NCBI RefSeq assembly: GCF_002251245.1
Contig: NZ_NPJG01000001.1
Span: 96,484-160,483 of the forward strand
Length of the DNA stretch: 64,000 nt
Direction: 5' to 3'
Source of the DNA: Prevotella sp. P5-92
Lineage (GTDB): Bacteria; Bacteroidota; Bacteroidia; Bacteroidales; Bacteroidaceae
The translations under genes and the position numbers were made by a program. Shown piece after piece: positions 1 through 8,940 of this stretch. Within the stretch, counting starts at the first letter, position 1, and each line of letters opens with the position of its first letter. A model generated the notes under the pieces. The model was not told where the DNA came from. It did not search any database and was given only the letters and a program-made list of their open reading frames with translations.

Positions 1-1339
1 CATAATACCAGTTGCCATTGCCATCCTCAAATACGGCACAGTGACTGATACCCACCCAACTATGGTTACCTCCAAGCTGATAAGGATGAGTGACTATGGG
101 GAGTGCATCACCACCCTTATTTGTTACATCTACCCCATTCATGCTCTTATATGGACCATCGATATTCTCTGAACGCACTACACGTGTGTTATATGGAATA
201 TCCAAACCATCGTATGCCATAAAGAGATAGTAGTATCCATCATGATAGATAACCTCGGGAGCCTCAGAGCCTTGCCAGCGGCTGCTCATTTTTCGTGTAT
301 ATACTCGCTTGCCGTATGCTGCCTCATTCTCTGGTCCCCATGGGTTGCCTTGTTCAGCCTTGGTCTTACCAGTCTCGGGATTGATTTCCACGGCAGCAAA
401 ACCGCTATGCCATGAACCGTAGATAAGCCAGTGCTCTCCTTCTGGAGTGATGATATATGATGGGTCAATGGCGTTGTACTTATAATAGCAACTCTCCCAA
501 GCAGTTGGAGAAACATAAATCTTAGAGAGGTCACGGTCGGAATAGTTGGTGATTACATATCCCTTGTCTTCCCATTTAGAGAGGTCGGAAGGATCGGTTG
601 TTTCCATTACACCGATGAATGCTCTCTCGCCCCATGATGTCTTGGTTGGATCAATATATCCTGGACAAGTTATACAATAGTACATGCGATAGAGTCCGTC
701 CTTCACCTTGCGTGCACATGGTGCCCAATATCCAAACTGCAGGTCATCGCTGAAATTGGCTGTACTGTTTTTAAGTCCCATAGCCTTGCGTATCTCGTTG
801 AGCTTGGGCTGCACCCATGATGGCAAGCCATACATTGTGGCACCCATATACTCCCAGTTGACGAGGTCCTTGGAGCGGCGGCACTGGAAATGTCCGTGTT
901 TGTTGCCCTGAACGTCCTCATGATGTGGATTTCCATATCCTGCATCAGTGCAATACATATAGTAATATCCATCCTCGGCAAGCATCACCGACGGGTCATG
1001 AATATTTGCGAGATTCCACTTGGCGCGATCTGACCACGAACTACCTGCTGAGATATAATAGTCGATATATGATGGCGACTGATATTTCACGAGTTCGAGG
1101 TCGATCCCGTCAAGGATGGATGCACTCTTAATATTCGAGATGTCATTGTCTGAAGAATATTCACCATTGGCATCAGTAGTGGCTGACCACTTGTCGGCAT
1201 CGCCTTTCTGCTTGAAATACAATTTTCCACCTACAGTCTGCGCCGAGCCGTCCTTTTTCTTAATCACGAGTTCTTGTGCCGAAATGGAAGCAATTCCCAT
1301 CGTGCACATCAATATCAAAGAGAGGATTTTCTTGTTCAT
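1..1339 (-). CDS. GH43 family endo-arabinanase, 3' end outside window
   Basis: Partial gene: 446 codons run from an ATG at 1339 and leave the window without a stop. Residues 1-22 are a signal peptide (hydrophobic LSLILMCTMG, then SAQ). A short N-terminal region (about 23-100) precedes a five-bladed GH43 propeller. All three GH43 catalytic acids are visible: Asp115 in IHDPSVM (general base), Asp292 in AIDPSYI (pKa modulator) and Glu359 in SEAPEV (general acid). GGNHSW (His426) matches the metal-binding histidine region of endo-1,5-alpha-L-arabinanases. Expected role: cutting pectic arabinan at the cell surface or in the periplasm. It is the last visible gene of the SusCD locus, on the same strand. 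Family is confident; exact specificity (endo-arabinanase rather than another GH43 activity) is inferred from motif context. Confidence 0.85.
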   Translation of the reverse strand, partial: MNKKILSLILMCTMGIASISAQELVIKKKDGSAQTVGGKLYFKQKGDADKWSATTDANGEYSSDNDISNIKSASILDGIDLELVKYQSPSYIDYYISAGSSWSDRAKWNLANIHDPSVMLAEDGYYYMYCTDAGYGNPHHEDVQGNKHGHFQCRRSKDLVNWEYMGATMYGLPSWVQPKLNEIRKAMGLKNSTANFSDDLQFGYWAPCARKVKDGLYRMYYCITCPGYIDPTKTSWGERAFIGVMETTDPSDLSKWEDKGYVITNYSDRDLSKIYVSPTAWESCYYKYNAIDPSYIITPEGEHWLIYGSWHSGFAAVEINPETGKTKAEQGNPWGPENEAAYGKRVYTRKMSSRWQGSEAPEVIYHDGYYYLFMAYDGLDIPYNTRVVRSENIDGPYKSMNGVDVTNKGGDALPIVTHPYQLGGNHSWVGISHCAVFEDGNGNWYY

Positions 1340-1360
1340 AATCACTTCAGTGATAAATTG

Positions 1361-1822
1361 TTATTTCTTTATGAATTTCACAGTGGTCTTACCCACGTTA
1401 AGCATATATACACCAGAGGCAAGACGAGAAACATCAACGTTTGTATGGTCGCCGCTTGTCACTGTCTTTACCTTAACAGCACCATCCGTAGAGACAACTG
1501 TAATGGCCTGACCTTCCTTACATCCTGTAATAGTAAGGTTAGCTTCAACTACGTTCGAGAGCAGAGAGATTCCGTTTTTTACCACGGCACTTGAAATACT
1601 CGTAGCGTCGAGTTTTGCAAAACTCACCTTGGTTACATCCTCAATAGTGCTATTGTCGGTCTTGACAATGCTCATCGTAGAGCTGCCGTCAGTATAGAGG
1701 ATATATGCCAATTGGTTCATAAACACAGATTTACCATCCTGCGTAGTCATTGCCCATTTCAAGTCGGCGGCATTTGCTGCAGTAGTGCATAGCAGGACAA
1801 AAGCCATTAAATAGTTTCTCAT
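1361..1822 (-). CDS. small secreted protein with a T9SS-type C-terminal tail
   Basis: A 153-residue protein starting at MRNYL (1822). An upstream in-frame TTG at 1855 would add 11 non-hydrophobic residues before the signal peptide, so I prefer the internal ATG. Residues 1-19 form a signal peptide ending TAANA. The middle (KWAMTTQDGKSV ... VTKVSF) is a short beta-rich segment of a kind often seen in Prevotella secreted proteins. The last 60 or so residues, ending in a SGVYML segment and a lysine-rich tail, resemble a type A sorting domain (Por_Secre_tail). No catalytic domain is present, so it is close to a free-standing sorting domain. It sits between the glycan-binding lipoprotein and the GH43 gene, 21 bp from the latter. 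Function unknown. Confidence 0.7.
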   Translation of the reverse strand: MRNYLMAFVLLCTTAANAADLKWAMTTQDGKSVFMNQLAYILYTDGSSTMSIVKTDNSTIEDVTKVSFAKLDATSISSAVVKNGISLLSNVVEANLTITGCKEGQAITVVSTDGAVKVKTVTSGDHTNVDVSRLASGVYMLNVGKTTVKFIKK

Positions 1823-1868
1823 AAATACTATCTGTTTGTTGTTTATATTATACAATGAATATGAAATT

Positions 1869-1912
1869 GAGAGAGAGGCCCGCGGGGTTAACCGCGAGCC
1901 TAAAACCTCTCA
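1869..1912 (-). terminator. intercistronic hairpin
   Basis: A GC-rich stem (1877-1885 with 1892-1900, one G-T pair) is extended by an outer gagagg/cctctc pairing. It lies between the glycan-binding lipoprotein and the small sorting-tail protein. There is no clear U-tract on the minus strand, so it may be a partial terminator or a processing/stability hairpin that lowers expression of the distal genes. Confidence 0.4.
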
Positions 1913-1943
1913 AAAAAGTCATATCATATTCTGTAATGAATGA

Positions 1944-3716
1944 TTATTCAAATACAAGGTGACAACTGTCAACTGTGAATGAAACAAACAAGTCGCTTGG
2001 TTCCACGTAACGGATACCGAGATAGTACTGGATATAGTCGATACCGTCAGTTCCGTGCATAATGCACTGAATATCTGCTGTTCCGTTATTACAGTTGGTA
2101 ACCCATACAGTACACTTGGCACCATTCATTGCTGCGAGCCATGTAGCCCAGTCTGCCTGACCACCAGAAGTCTGGAGATAAGGATTGCCATCATATCCGG
2201 CACCCCATCCGTAATTGTCGGCACGAACTACGGCATATTCAGAAAGGTCTGCCCTGCGCAGGATAGGCACAAAGTTGTTCCAGTTTCCACCGAGAGTACT
2301 ATAGTTAGTGAAATTAAATTCGCGAGTCTCGCCTGCAGGAACGTTGATGTCCTCAGCATGAGCACCCCACCATCCAGTTGAGTTATCCTCTGCACCTACA
2401 ATAGTTGTAGATGGTGTAACCTTTTTGCTGGCAGAAACCTCAATATTCACATTTGTCTCGAAAGTCTTGCCGTTGGCAGAAGAAACAATCACCTTGGCAG
2501 ATCCCGGAACAGCAGGAATTGTAGAGAACGACAGCTTGGAGTTGTCGATAACAGCAGTTGTTCCATCGGAGTAAGTTGCAACCACTTCCATACCTGTCGG
2601 GTCGAATGTCAGATAGCGACCTTCCATTCCGTCTGTAGCGTCAGAGTTGTAGAAGTAATAAGTGTTGCGAACAGGAGCCTGAGTCATAGCAATAGATGCA
2701 ATCTCATTAACCACCTTGAACTTGGCGTATGCCACGATAGGCGCACTGCAATTCTCACCCTTAAAGGTCTTGTTGTAGATAACGATGAGAGTTTTCTCAC
2801 CTGGCTCGTCCATATCAGGAATAGCTGAGAAAAGGAGTTCAGCAGCAGGAATAACCTTTGTTACGCCTTCCTCAAACTGTACAGTAGCAGAAATACCAGC
2901 AACGGCATCCTCAAGTGATGTACCCTTAACAACTTCGTCAGGAACATTCTCAAGTGTCATCGACAATGGGTTCTTGTCGAGTGCAGAAGTGAAGCCGCCG
3001 ATTGGTTCAATGTTTGCAGCGAGAACGTTGATATACGAACCCTCTGGCACGAGGAATATACGAATATTGGTGTTCGACTGGTCCTCGTTGAGGTTTGCGA
3101 GCGGGGTTTTCTGCTTGTAGGTCTTCACTACAGTACCGTTCGACATTGTTATATTAAACGCTGAAGGGTCAGTACGGTCGATAGTGATTGTTACCTTGCC
3201 GCCAAGCTTGTCAACACCAGCATCAGTGTCGGTGTTGAAGGTGAGTGTACTCTCAACGCAGCTGCGGTCGATATAATCACCCCACTCAGAGTTGCCTGAA
3301 GGCTGGTTGTCGTAACGGATGGCACCATACTCAATATAACCTGCACCGCCACGGTCAACATCGTTGGTGAGGATCATGGCGAAGTTCTTGTATGTGTTTG
3401 AGGCACTTGGATTGATGTTCAGGTTGAACTGAAGGTGGAACTTCTTTCCGTCAGGTATTACATAGTATTTTGAAAATTCAGACCACCAGCCTGAGGAGAA
3501 ATCTGTGGCACCGACGGTGTAAACATCTTCTTCCATGCCTTCGAGCACTTCCTCTTGCTGATTTTGGTTCTTGGCGTTCTCGATGGAGTCAATCTTCTCG
3601 GAGATCCAGTCGGGCGAGTTGACGCTGTAAAGGTCGCCGCCCTCACATCCCGTGAGCACAAGCAGCCCAAGGGCCGCTGTGCAGAATACGGATGATAATT
3701 TATTTAGATATTTCAT
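1944..3716 (-). CDS. surface glycan-binding lipoprotein of the PUL (SusE/F position)
   Basis: A 590-residue lipoprotein with lipobox LTGC (Cys24) followed by acidic/glycine residues, so surface export is likely. Two related modules can be read: residues about 68-240 begin with DFSSGWW, and about 445-590 begin with NSTGWW; both continue with a similar ...FNFTN/FQFNLN... beta pattern ending in an N-x-F-x-x-I-L-x-x-D/A segment. Between them lie one or two bacterial Ig-like domains (for example YSDGTT ... LSFSTIP at about 380-440). This fits an elongated surface protein with two carbohydrate-binding sandwiches held apart by Ig-like spacers. It follows susD directly (gap 97 bp) in the place usually taken by SusE/SusF-type proteins. 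Ligand (galactan or arabinan) is inferred from the neighbouring enzymes only. Confidence 0.75.
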   Translation of the reverse strand: MKYLNKLSSVFCTAALGLLVLTGCEGGDLYSVNSPDWISEKIDSIENAKNQNQQEEVLEGMEEDVYTVGATDFSSGWWSEFSKYYVIPDGKKFHLQFNLNINPSASNTYKNFAMILTNDVDRGGAGYIEYGAIRYDNQPSGNSEWGDYIDRSCVESTLTFNTDTDAGVDKLGGKVTITIDRTDPSAFNITMSNGTVVKTYKQKTPLANLNEDQSNTNIRIFLVPEGSYINVLAANIEPIGGFTSALDKNPLSMTLENVPDEVVKGTSLEDAVAGISATVQFEEGVTKVIPAAELLFSAIPDMDEPGEKTLIVIYNKTFKGENCSAPIVAYAKFKVVNEIASIAMTQAPVRNTYYFYNSDATDGMEGRYLTFDPTGMEVVATYSDGTTAVIDNSKLSFSTIPAVPGSAKVIVSSANGKTFETNVNIEVSASKKVTPSTTIVGAEDNSTGWWGAHAEDINVPAGETREFNFTNYSTLGGNWNNFVPILRRADLSEYAVVRADNYGWGAGYDGNPYLQTSGGQADWATWLAAMNGAKCTVWVTNCNNGTADIQCIMHGTDGIDYIQYYLGIRYVEPSDLFVSFTVDSCHLVFE

Positions 3717-3813
3717 AATGTTTTATTTTTTTGTTGACAAGTTAACGAGTTGACAACTACATAAGTTGTTTGTTGTCAGGTTAACGTGTCTATAAGTTAT
3801 TTACCTTATATTG

Positions 3814-5565
3814 TTATTTGCTCAAGTCAACCACCGGACGTACTTTCCAGCCGCGGCCGAAGAAGTCGGTTGAGTTGTCGATACCATCGTTGGCAGAGTT
3901 GCCCTTGAGGTTTGGATTGGCGTTGAGTGTACCCTGATAGATTGGCAAGTACTCGTGACCTGGGAGCCAGCTGTCGTATGAAGACTTAACCATTGGGTCG
4001 GTGCCTACCTCAGAGTAGCTTACAGGAGCCTTCGGGTCGTCAAGTGTCTTGCGGAATGTTCCGTGTTCCTTCAGCTGCTGCAGACGGTCTGCAGAATAGA
4101 AGAATCCCCAGCGGAGGAGGTCGAAGCCACGACCGGTTTCACAGCCGAACTCTTTTGGACGCTCCACGTTTGCAATCTGCTCAAACAGTTTGTCGGCAGA
4201 AGAGAAGTCGGCGAGCTTCAGGTCGTTAAGGTTTGCACGACGGCGCACCTCGTTAATCCAGTCAATAGCCTGCTGTGTAGGTCCGTTCACCTCGTTCTCG
4301 CATTCAGCGGCACGTAGCAGCACGTCAGAGTAGCGCATCAGTCGGAGGTTGATACCGCAGTGAAGACCTGTCACCACCTTGTCAACGAGGTTAGTACGCA
4401 AGTTTGTCCACTTTGCGATAGGCAGACCGCCATTGAGGTTGTTTGTCACAACGATGTCGTTAGCCGACATTGGCTGCGAATAAGCCACGTTTCCATTCTC
4501 AAAGCCTTCCCAGTCGGCTTCGTATGTACCGATGGTCCAGTAAAGACGTGGGTCGAGGGTACCGGTCTTTGTGCGCTCAGCCTTGAACAGGTTGTAGAGC
4601 CATGGAGAGGCAGAGAGGTCAGCCCAGCCGCCGTATGCTCCGGGACAGAAGTTTGACTCTATGGCGTGTCCCTGTGTAGCGTTAGGAGAAGTGTTCACCG
4701 GTGTCCACTCGTCGTCAACACCCTGTGAGTCCTTGTCGAGGAACTGAACCTCGAAGAGGCTCTCGTCGTTGTTCTCGTATGCAGAGCCTTCACGGAAGTT
4801 GTCGCCGTAGTTAGCCATGAGCTTGTATGTACCATACTTCTTGTTGATGATGTCTTTCAGCACGGCAAGAGCCTCGCTGAACTTATGACGCTGCATGAGG
4901 GTGCGTGCATAGTAGCCAGCGGCAGCACCGCAGGTGGCACGTCCCTTGGCCCATTCGCCTCCGGCATCGCGTGAAGGCAGCAGGGTCATGGCCTCTGAGA
5001 AGTCTTTCTCTATCTGGTCAACAACCTCGTCGTAGGTTGCGTTTGTTCCATACAGACCGTCGAGCGACGAGTAGTCGGCATAGTTTGTGATGAGCGACGG
5101 GGTCTGGTAGTAGTTCACGAGGTTGTAGTATGCCAGTCCGCGGATGAAGAGGGCCTGTCCCTTGATGCGCTTCATCCTGTCTGAGAGGGCGGCATTGTCG
5201 TCGCCGGTGCGTGAGAGGATGAAGTTGGTCACGTTGATGGTGTAGTACCAGTCACGCCATGACCACTGTCCGATTTCGTCGGTCACAGGCTCGTTGAGGT
5301 CGTCGAACGGCATGTACCATACCTGTGAAGAGTTCCACACTTCGTCGCCGCGGCACACGTCGATGTTGTAACCTACACGTGCGTATGTACCCTCCATACG
5401 GATATGGTTGTAGGCAGCTATTACGCTCTCCTCCAAGTCGTCGGCAGTTTCGCCGAACGTACTTGATGTCTGCTGGTTAGGGTTTGTAATGTCCAGCTTG
5501 TCTCCACACGAAGAGAAGGTGCAGAGGCCCATCATGAGGGCAAGTGAATATTTATATAGTTTCAT
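3814..5565 (-). CDS. susD: SusD/RagB family outer-membrane glycan-binding lipoprotein
   Basis: A 583-residue protein with lipobox FSSC (Cys20). Family features: an alpha-helical TPR-like N-terminal half (AAYNHIR ... RIKGQALFIRGLAYYNLVNYY), a C-terminal segment LRLMRYSDVLLRAAE followed by AIDWINEVRRRANL, and a final GW-x-V-R-P. These are hallmark SusD/RagB patterns. The protein caps the paired SusC barrel and delivers oligosaccharides to it. It is 33 bp downstream of susC in the same operon. The symbol denotes the family; the substrate is not starch here but probably pectic galactan or arabinan, judging from GH53 and GH43 neighbours. Confidence 0.95.
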   Translation of the reverse strand: MKLYKYSLALMMGLCTFSSCGDKLDITNPNQQTSSTFGETADDLEESVIAAYNHIRMEGTYARVGYNIDVCRGDEVWNSSQVWYMPFDDLNEPVTDEIGQWSWRDWYYTINVTNFILSRTGDDNAALSDRMKRIKGQALFIRGLAYYNLVNYYQTPSLITNYADYSSLDGLYGTNATYDEVVDQIEKDFSEAMTLLPSRDAGGEWAKGRATCGAAAGYYARTLMQRHKFSEALAVLKDIINKKYGTYKLMANYGDNFREGSAYENNDESLFEVQFLDKDSQGVDDEWTPVNTSPNATQGHAIESNFCPGAYGGWADLSASPWLYNLFKAERTKTGTLDPRLYWTIGTYEADWEGFENGNVAYSQPMSANDIVVTNNLNGGLPIAKWTNLRTNLVDKVVTGLHCGINLRLMRYSDVLLRAAECENEVNGPTQQAIDWINEVRRRANLNDLKLADFSSADKLFEQIANVERPKEFGCETGRGFDLLRWGFFYSADRLQQLKEHGTFRKTLDDPKAPVSYSEVGTDPMVKSSYDSWLPGHEYLPIYQGTLNANPNLKGNSANDGIDNSTDFFGRGWKVRPVVDLSK

Positions 5566-5598
5566 ATTACTATTCCTTATATTATATAATGTGTAAGA

Positions 5599-8500
5599 TT
5601 AGAATGTGAAGTGCAGACCTGCCATGAAGCTACGTGCGCTTGGGAAAGAGCAGAAGTTGTAGCCAGGAGTGAATGTACCGCCTGCATAGTCAACATTGTA
5701 GCCCTTGTAACCGGTGAAGGTATGGAGGTTCTGGGCAGATACATATACGCGAACTCCTGAAACATAGTTGCCGAACCACTTGTCGGGCAAGTTGTAGCCA
5801 AGCTCTACATTGGCAATCTTCCAGTAGGCTGCGTTCTGAATCTTGCGTTCGCTGAAGAGGTCGTTCCATGCCAGTGTGGCGTTGTTTGCTGCGTAAGTGC
5901 GTGGAACGCTTGACAGGTATGTGGTACCATCCTCCGACCAACGGTTTGCATCGCCCATTGCTACGTCCTTGTTTCCCCAACCATAGCAAGAGTTAAGGCT
6001 GTTGTAGATGTCGTCGCTAACGTGATAGTTAAGAGCACCGAAGGTAGCCACGCTCAAGTCGAAGTTCTTGTACTCGAAGCGTACGTTAAGACCGAAGTTG
6101 ATCTTTGGCAGACCGCTGCCAAGCACTGTCCGGTCGTATGCGTCGATCACGCCGTCGGGTTCTCCCTCTGGACCTGAGATATCTTTGTAGAGGCAGTCGC
6201 CAACATTGGCTCCTGACTGAGTGGCGTGGTTGTCGAGGTCAGCTTGTGTGCGTGCAATACCTTCATAAACCCATCCGTAGAACTTACCGATTTCCTGTCC
6301 TACCTCAGTCTTGTAAGCACCTTCGATATATGAATCAGTACCGAATCCAAGTGAAGTGACCTTGTTGTTCAGTGTACTGAGGTTTGCTCCAATCTGATAC
6401 TTGAAATCGTGGTCGTTGTTGCGATATGTAGCAGAGAACTCGAAACCGCTGTTTTCCATTGAGGCGGCGTTCATTGTCACTGTGGTGTTGCTTACACCAG
6501 CCTGTGCAGGAACTGGAACAGCATAGAGGAGGTCCTCAGACACGTTCTTGTACCACTCGAAGGTGAACTCCAAACGGTTGCGGAACATTGCCACGTCGAT
6601 ACCCACGTTGGTGGTCTTCTTCTTCTCCCATGCAAGGTTGTTGTCGGTGAAGGTAGAAACAGCAGAACCTGTTACAGGTATATTGCCGAAGCTATATGTC
6701 ATGTTGTTGCGGTTCATGGTGGTCTGGAACATAAATTCACCGATGTTCTCGTTTCCGAGCACACCATAGCTACCACGAATCTTAAACATGTTCATCACGT
6801 CTGGTGTGAATGGGAAGAACTTTTCCTTATCTACACGCCAACCTACAGATACTGAAGGGAATGTACCCCAACGGATGTTTTTTGAGAGGCGTGAGCTACC
6901 GTCGCGACGTACTACAGCAGAAAGCAGGTACTTCTCGTCGTAGTTGTAATTGATACGTCCGATGTAAGAAGCGATGGCGTGCTTATACTCATAAGAAGAA
7001 GAGTAGGTGCTTGCGCCATTCTGGAGCTGGAGGAAGTATGGCTCTGGGAAGTTCACTGCCCAGCCAGTCAGCTCGTCGGTGTATTCCTCCTCGTATGTCT
7101 GACCTACAACGACGTTCACATGGTGTTTGCCGATGGTGCCGTCGTAAGTAAGTGTGTTTTCAATCAGGGCGTCGGTATAGTCGCGCGAACCCTTTGTCAA
7201 CTTTTCGTTGGACTTGTCGAGATATACACGGTTGCTCTGTGCCCATGCTGCAATCCAGGTGAAGTCCTTGCAGTGTGTCTTGCTGTAAGAGAGGTTGATG
7301 TTGTAATGGAGCGAGTGATTCTTTAACTTCAGTCCAACCATGTCAAACAGGTCAACATCAGCAGAAGCTGTACCTACGAAACGGTCAACCCTAGTGTTTC
7401 GCTGGAGCATGTTGTTGACGAGCAGCGGGTTTGACGCCGAGATATCGCCGTGGATGTTGTCGTAGTAAACACCATATCCATAAGCGTCGTACTTGTAGCC
7501 GTTGGCGAGACCCACCTTGTCGTCGAGAACCCAGGTGGATTCGTCGTACGCCTTGATGGTTGGCTGCATGAGCAGTGTACCGCGGAGCACGTTGGTAACG
7601 TCTCCATAGAGACCCTGTACATACTCAGAGGCATTCGAAAGACCCATGTTGTCCTGGTCGGAGTGTGAATAAACGAGGCTTGTGCGGAACTTGATGAACT
7701 TAGCATCCATGGTATTGTTCACACGTGCAGTGTAACGCTCGTAGTTTGGTCCTGCTCCCTCGAGTGTTCCCTTCTGGTTGAAGTAGTCGAGAGAGATGTT
7801 ATATGTACTATGGGCACTACCGCCGCTGAGGTTCACGTTATGGTTCTGACGAGTGCCAGTCTTGAACACTTCCTTGAACCAGTCGGTATTGGTGTTGTCC
7901 ATAAATTTGTACTTGCCTGTGGTTGGGTCAAGAGAGTATCCACCGGGGAGAGTTGTGCCAGAGTTGGCACAAGCCTGACCGATATAGTTGCTGTACTGGT
8001 CGGCGTTCATCACGTCGTAAACACCGTCAGAAATCTGGTCGATACCGAAGTAACCAGAGTAGTTCACCTTCAGAGGCTGGTCTTTCTTACCGTTCTTGGT
8101 GGTGATGATGATCACACCATTGGCGGCACGCGAACCGTAGATAGCACCTGCAGCAGCATCCTTGAGCACCTGAATGGTCTCGATATCGTTAGGAGAGAAA
8201 TCGCGGATGGTTGTACCCATTGGCACACCGTCGATTACATAGAGAGGAGCGGTGGAGCCGAAAGAACCGATACCACGGATGCGAACCGATGGGTCGGCGC
8301 CAGGCTGTCCGTCAGATGTGATCTGCACGCCAGGCACCTTACCTTCGAGCATTGTAGAGATGTTGGAGTTAGAAACTTTCTTGAGTTCATCCGCATTCAC
8401 GATAGATACAGAACCCGTAAGGTCTGCTTTCTTCTGCACACCATAACCTACTACAACCACCTGATCGAGCACGTTAGTGTCAGAAGTTAATTCAATAGGT

Positions 8501-8805
8501 TCGAGCGCTGCGCGCCCACGTACTGCAATCTCACGGGTTTTGTAACCCATGTAACTCACGATAAGAGTAGCATTGCTCTTACAATCGATAGAGAAGTTTC
8601 CGTCGAAATCGGTGATGACACCAGTGGCGGCATCTTTCAACCTTACGGTAGCACCGATGAGCGGTTCACCATTCTCATCAACAACTTGTCCCTTGACCTT
8701 GATGGTCTGGTTCTGTGCTACGGCGGCAAAAGTAGGCAGCGGGCAAATAGCAGCTCCGCCGACAGCACCTAAGCATAGCAACATGGAGAATAATTGTTTC
8801 TTCAT
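5599..8805 (-). CDS. susC: SusC/RagA family TonB-dependent outer-membrane transporter
   Basis: A 1068-residue protein with a signal peptide (LPTFAAVAQ at about 24-32), then a CarboxypepD_reg-like domain (about 35-112: VKGQVVDENGEPLIGATV), then the SusC signature plug (VVVVGYGVQKKADLTGSVS; RIRGIGS; APLYVIDGVPM; NDIETIQVLKDAAAGAIYGSRAANGVI). The remainder is a 22-stranded barrel ending in an aromatic residue (LHFTF). It imports oligosaccharides captured by SusD using TonB energy. It is first in the susC-susD-SGBP-small protein-GH43 operon, with the regulator gene immediately upstream. No extended N-terminal anti-sigma-interacting domain is seen, in line with control by the adjacent regulator rather than by an ECF sigma factor. 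Confidence 0.96.
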   Translation of the reverse strand: MKKQLFSMLLCLGAVGGAAICPLPTFAAVAQNQTIKVKGQVVDENGEPLIGATVRLKDAATGVITDFDGNFSIDCKSNATLIVSYMGYKTREIAVRGRAALEPIELTSDTNVLDQVVVVGYGVQKKADLTGSVSIVNADELKKVSNSNISTMLEGKVPGVQITSDGQPGADPSVRIRGIGSFGSTAPLYVIDGVPMGTTIRDFSPNDIETIQVLKDAAAGAIYGSRAANGVIIITTKNGKKDQPLKVNYSGYFGIDQISDGVYDVMNADQYSNYIGQACANSGTTLPGGYSLDPTTGKYKFMDNTNTDWFKEVFKTGTRQNHNVNLSGGSAHSTYNISLDYFNQKGTLEGAGPNYERYTARVNNTMDAKFIKFRTSLVYSHSDQDNMGLSNASEYVQGLYGDVTNVLRGTLLMQPTIKAYDESTWVLDDKVGLANGYKYDAYGYGVYYDNIHGDISASNPLLVNNMLQRNTRVDRFVGTASADVDLFDMVGLKLKNHSLHYNINLSYSKTHCKDFTWIAAWAQSNRVYLDKSNEKLTKGSRDYTDALIENTLTYDGTIGKHHVNVVVGQTYEEEYTDELTGWAVNFPEPYFLQLQNGASTYSSSYEYKHAIASYIGRINYNYDEKYLLSAVVRRDGSSRLSKNIRWGTFPSVSVGWRVDKEKFFPFTPDVMNMFKIRGSYGVLGNENIGEFMFQTTMNRNNMTYSFGNIPVTGSAVSTFTDNNLAWEKKKTTNVGIDVAMFRNRLEFTFEWYKNVSEDLLYAVPVPAQAGVSNTTVTMNAASMENSGFEFSATYRNNDHDFKYQIGANLSTLNNKVTSLGFGTDSYIEGAYKTEVGQEIGKFYGWVYEGIARTQADLDNHATQSGANVGDCLYKDISGPEGEPDGVIDAYDRTVLGSGLPKINFGLNVRFEYKNFDLSVATFGALNYHVSDDIYNSLNSCYGWGNKDVAMGDANRWSEDGTTYLSSVPRTYAANNATLAWNDLFSERKIQNAAYWKIANVELGYNLPDKWFGNYVSGVRVYVSAQNLHTFTGYKGYNVDYAGGTFTPGYNFCSFPSARSFMAGLHFTF

Positions 8806-8856
8806 TTTAATTCATTTAGGTTTGTTTAATTAGGGTTAATTTTCACTTTTTGGGTG

Positions 8857-8864
8857 CAAATTTA
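8857..8864 (-). promoter_or_regulatory. -7 promoter element for the susC operon
   Basis: Read on the minus strand this is TAAATTTG, a match to the Bacteroidetes -7 motif TAnnTTTG, 52 bp upstream of the susC ATG. No good TTTG is found 19-20 bp further upstream, as would suit an activator-dependent PUL promoter. Confidence 0.55.
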
Positions 8865-8940
8865 GCGGTTATTAGGTCTAACGAGGTGGAAAAACATGCA
8901 ATTTAGGTGGACAAAAGCGTCTATTCGCTATTTTTTCACT

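Noticed and set aside
7810..8490. 226-codon plus-strand ORF inside susC
   Set aside because: Antisense shadow of the conserved SusC plug; no family features.
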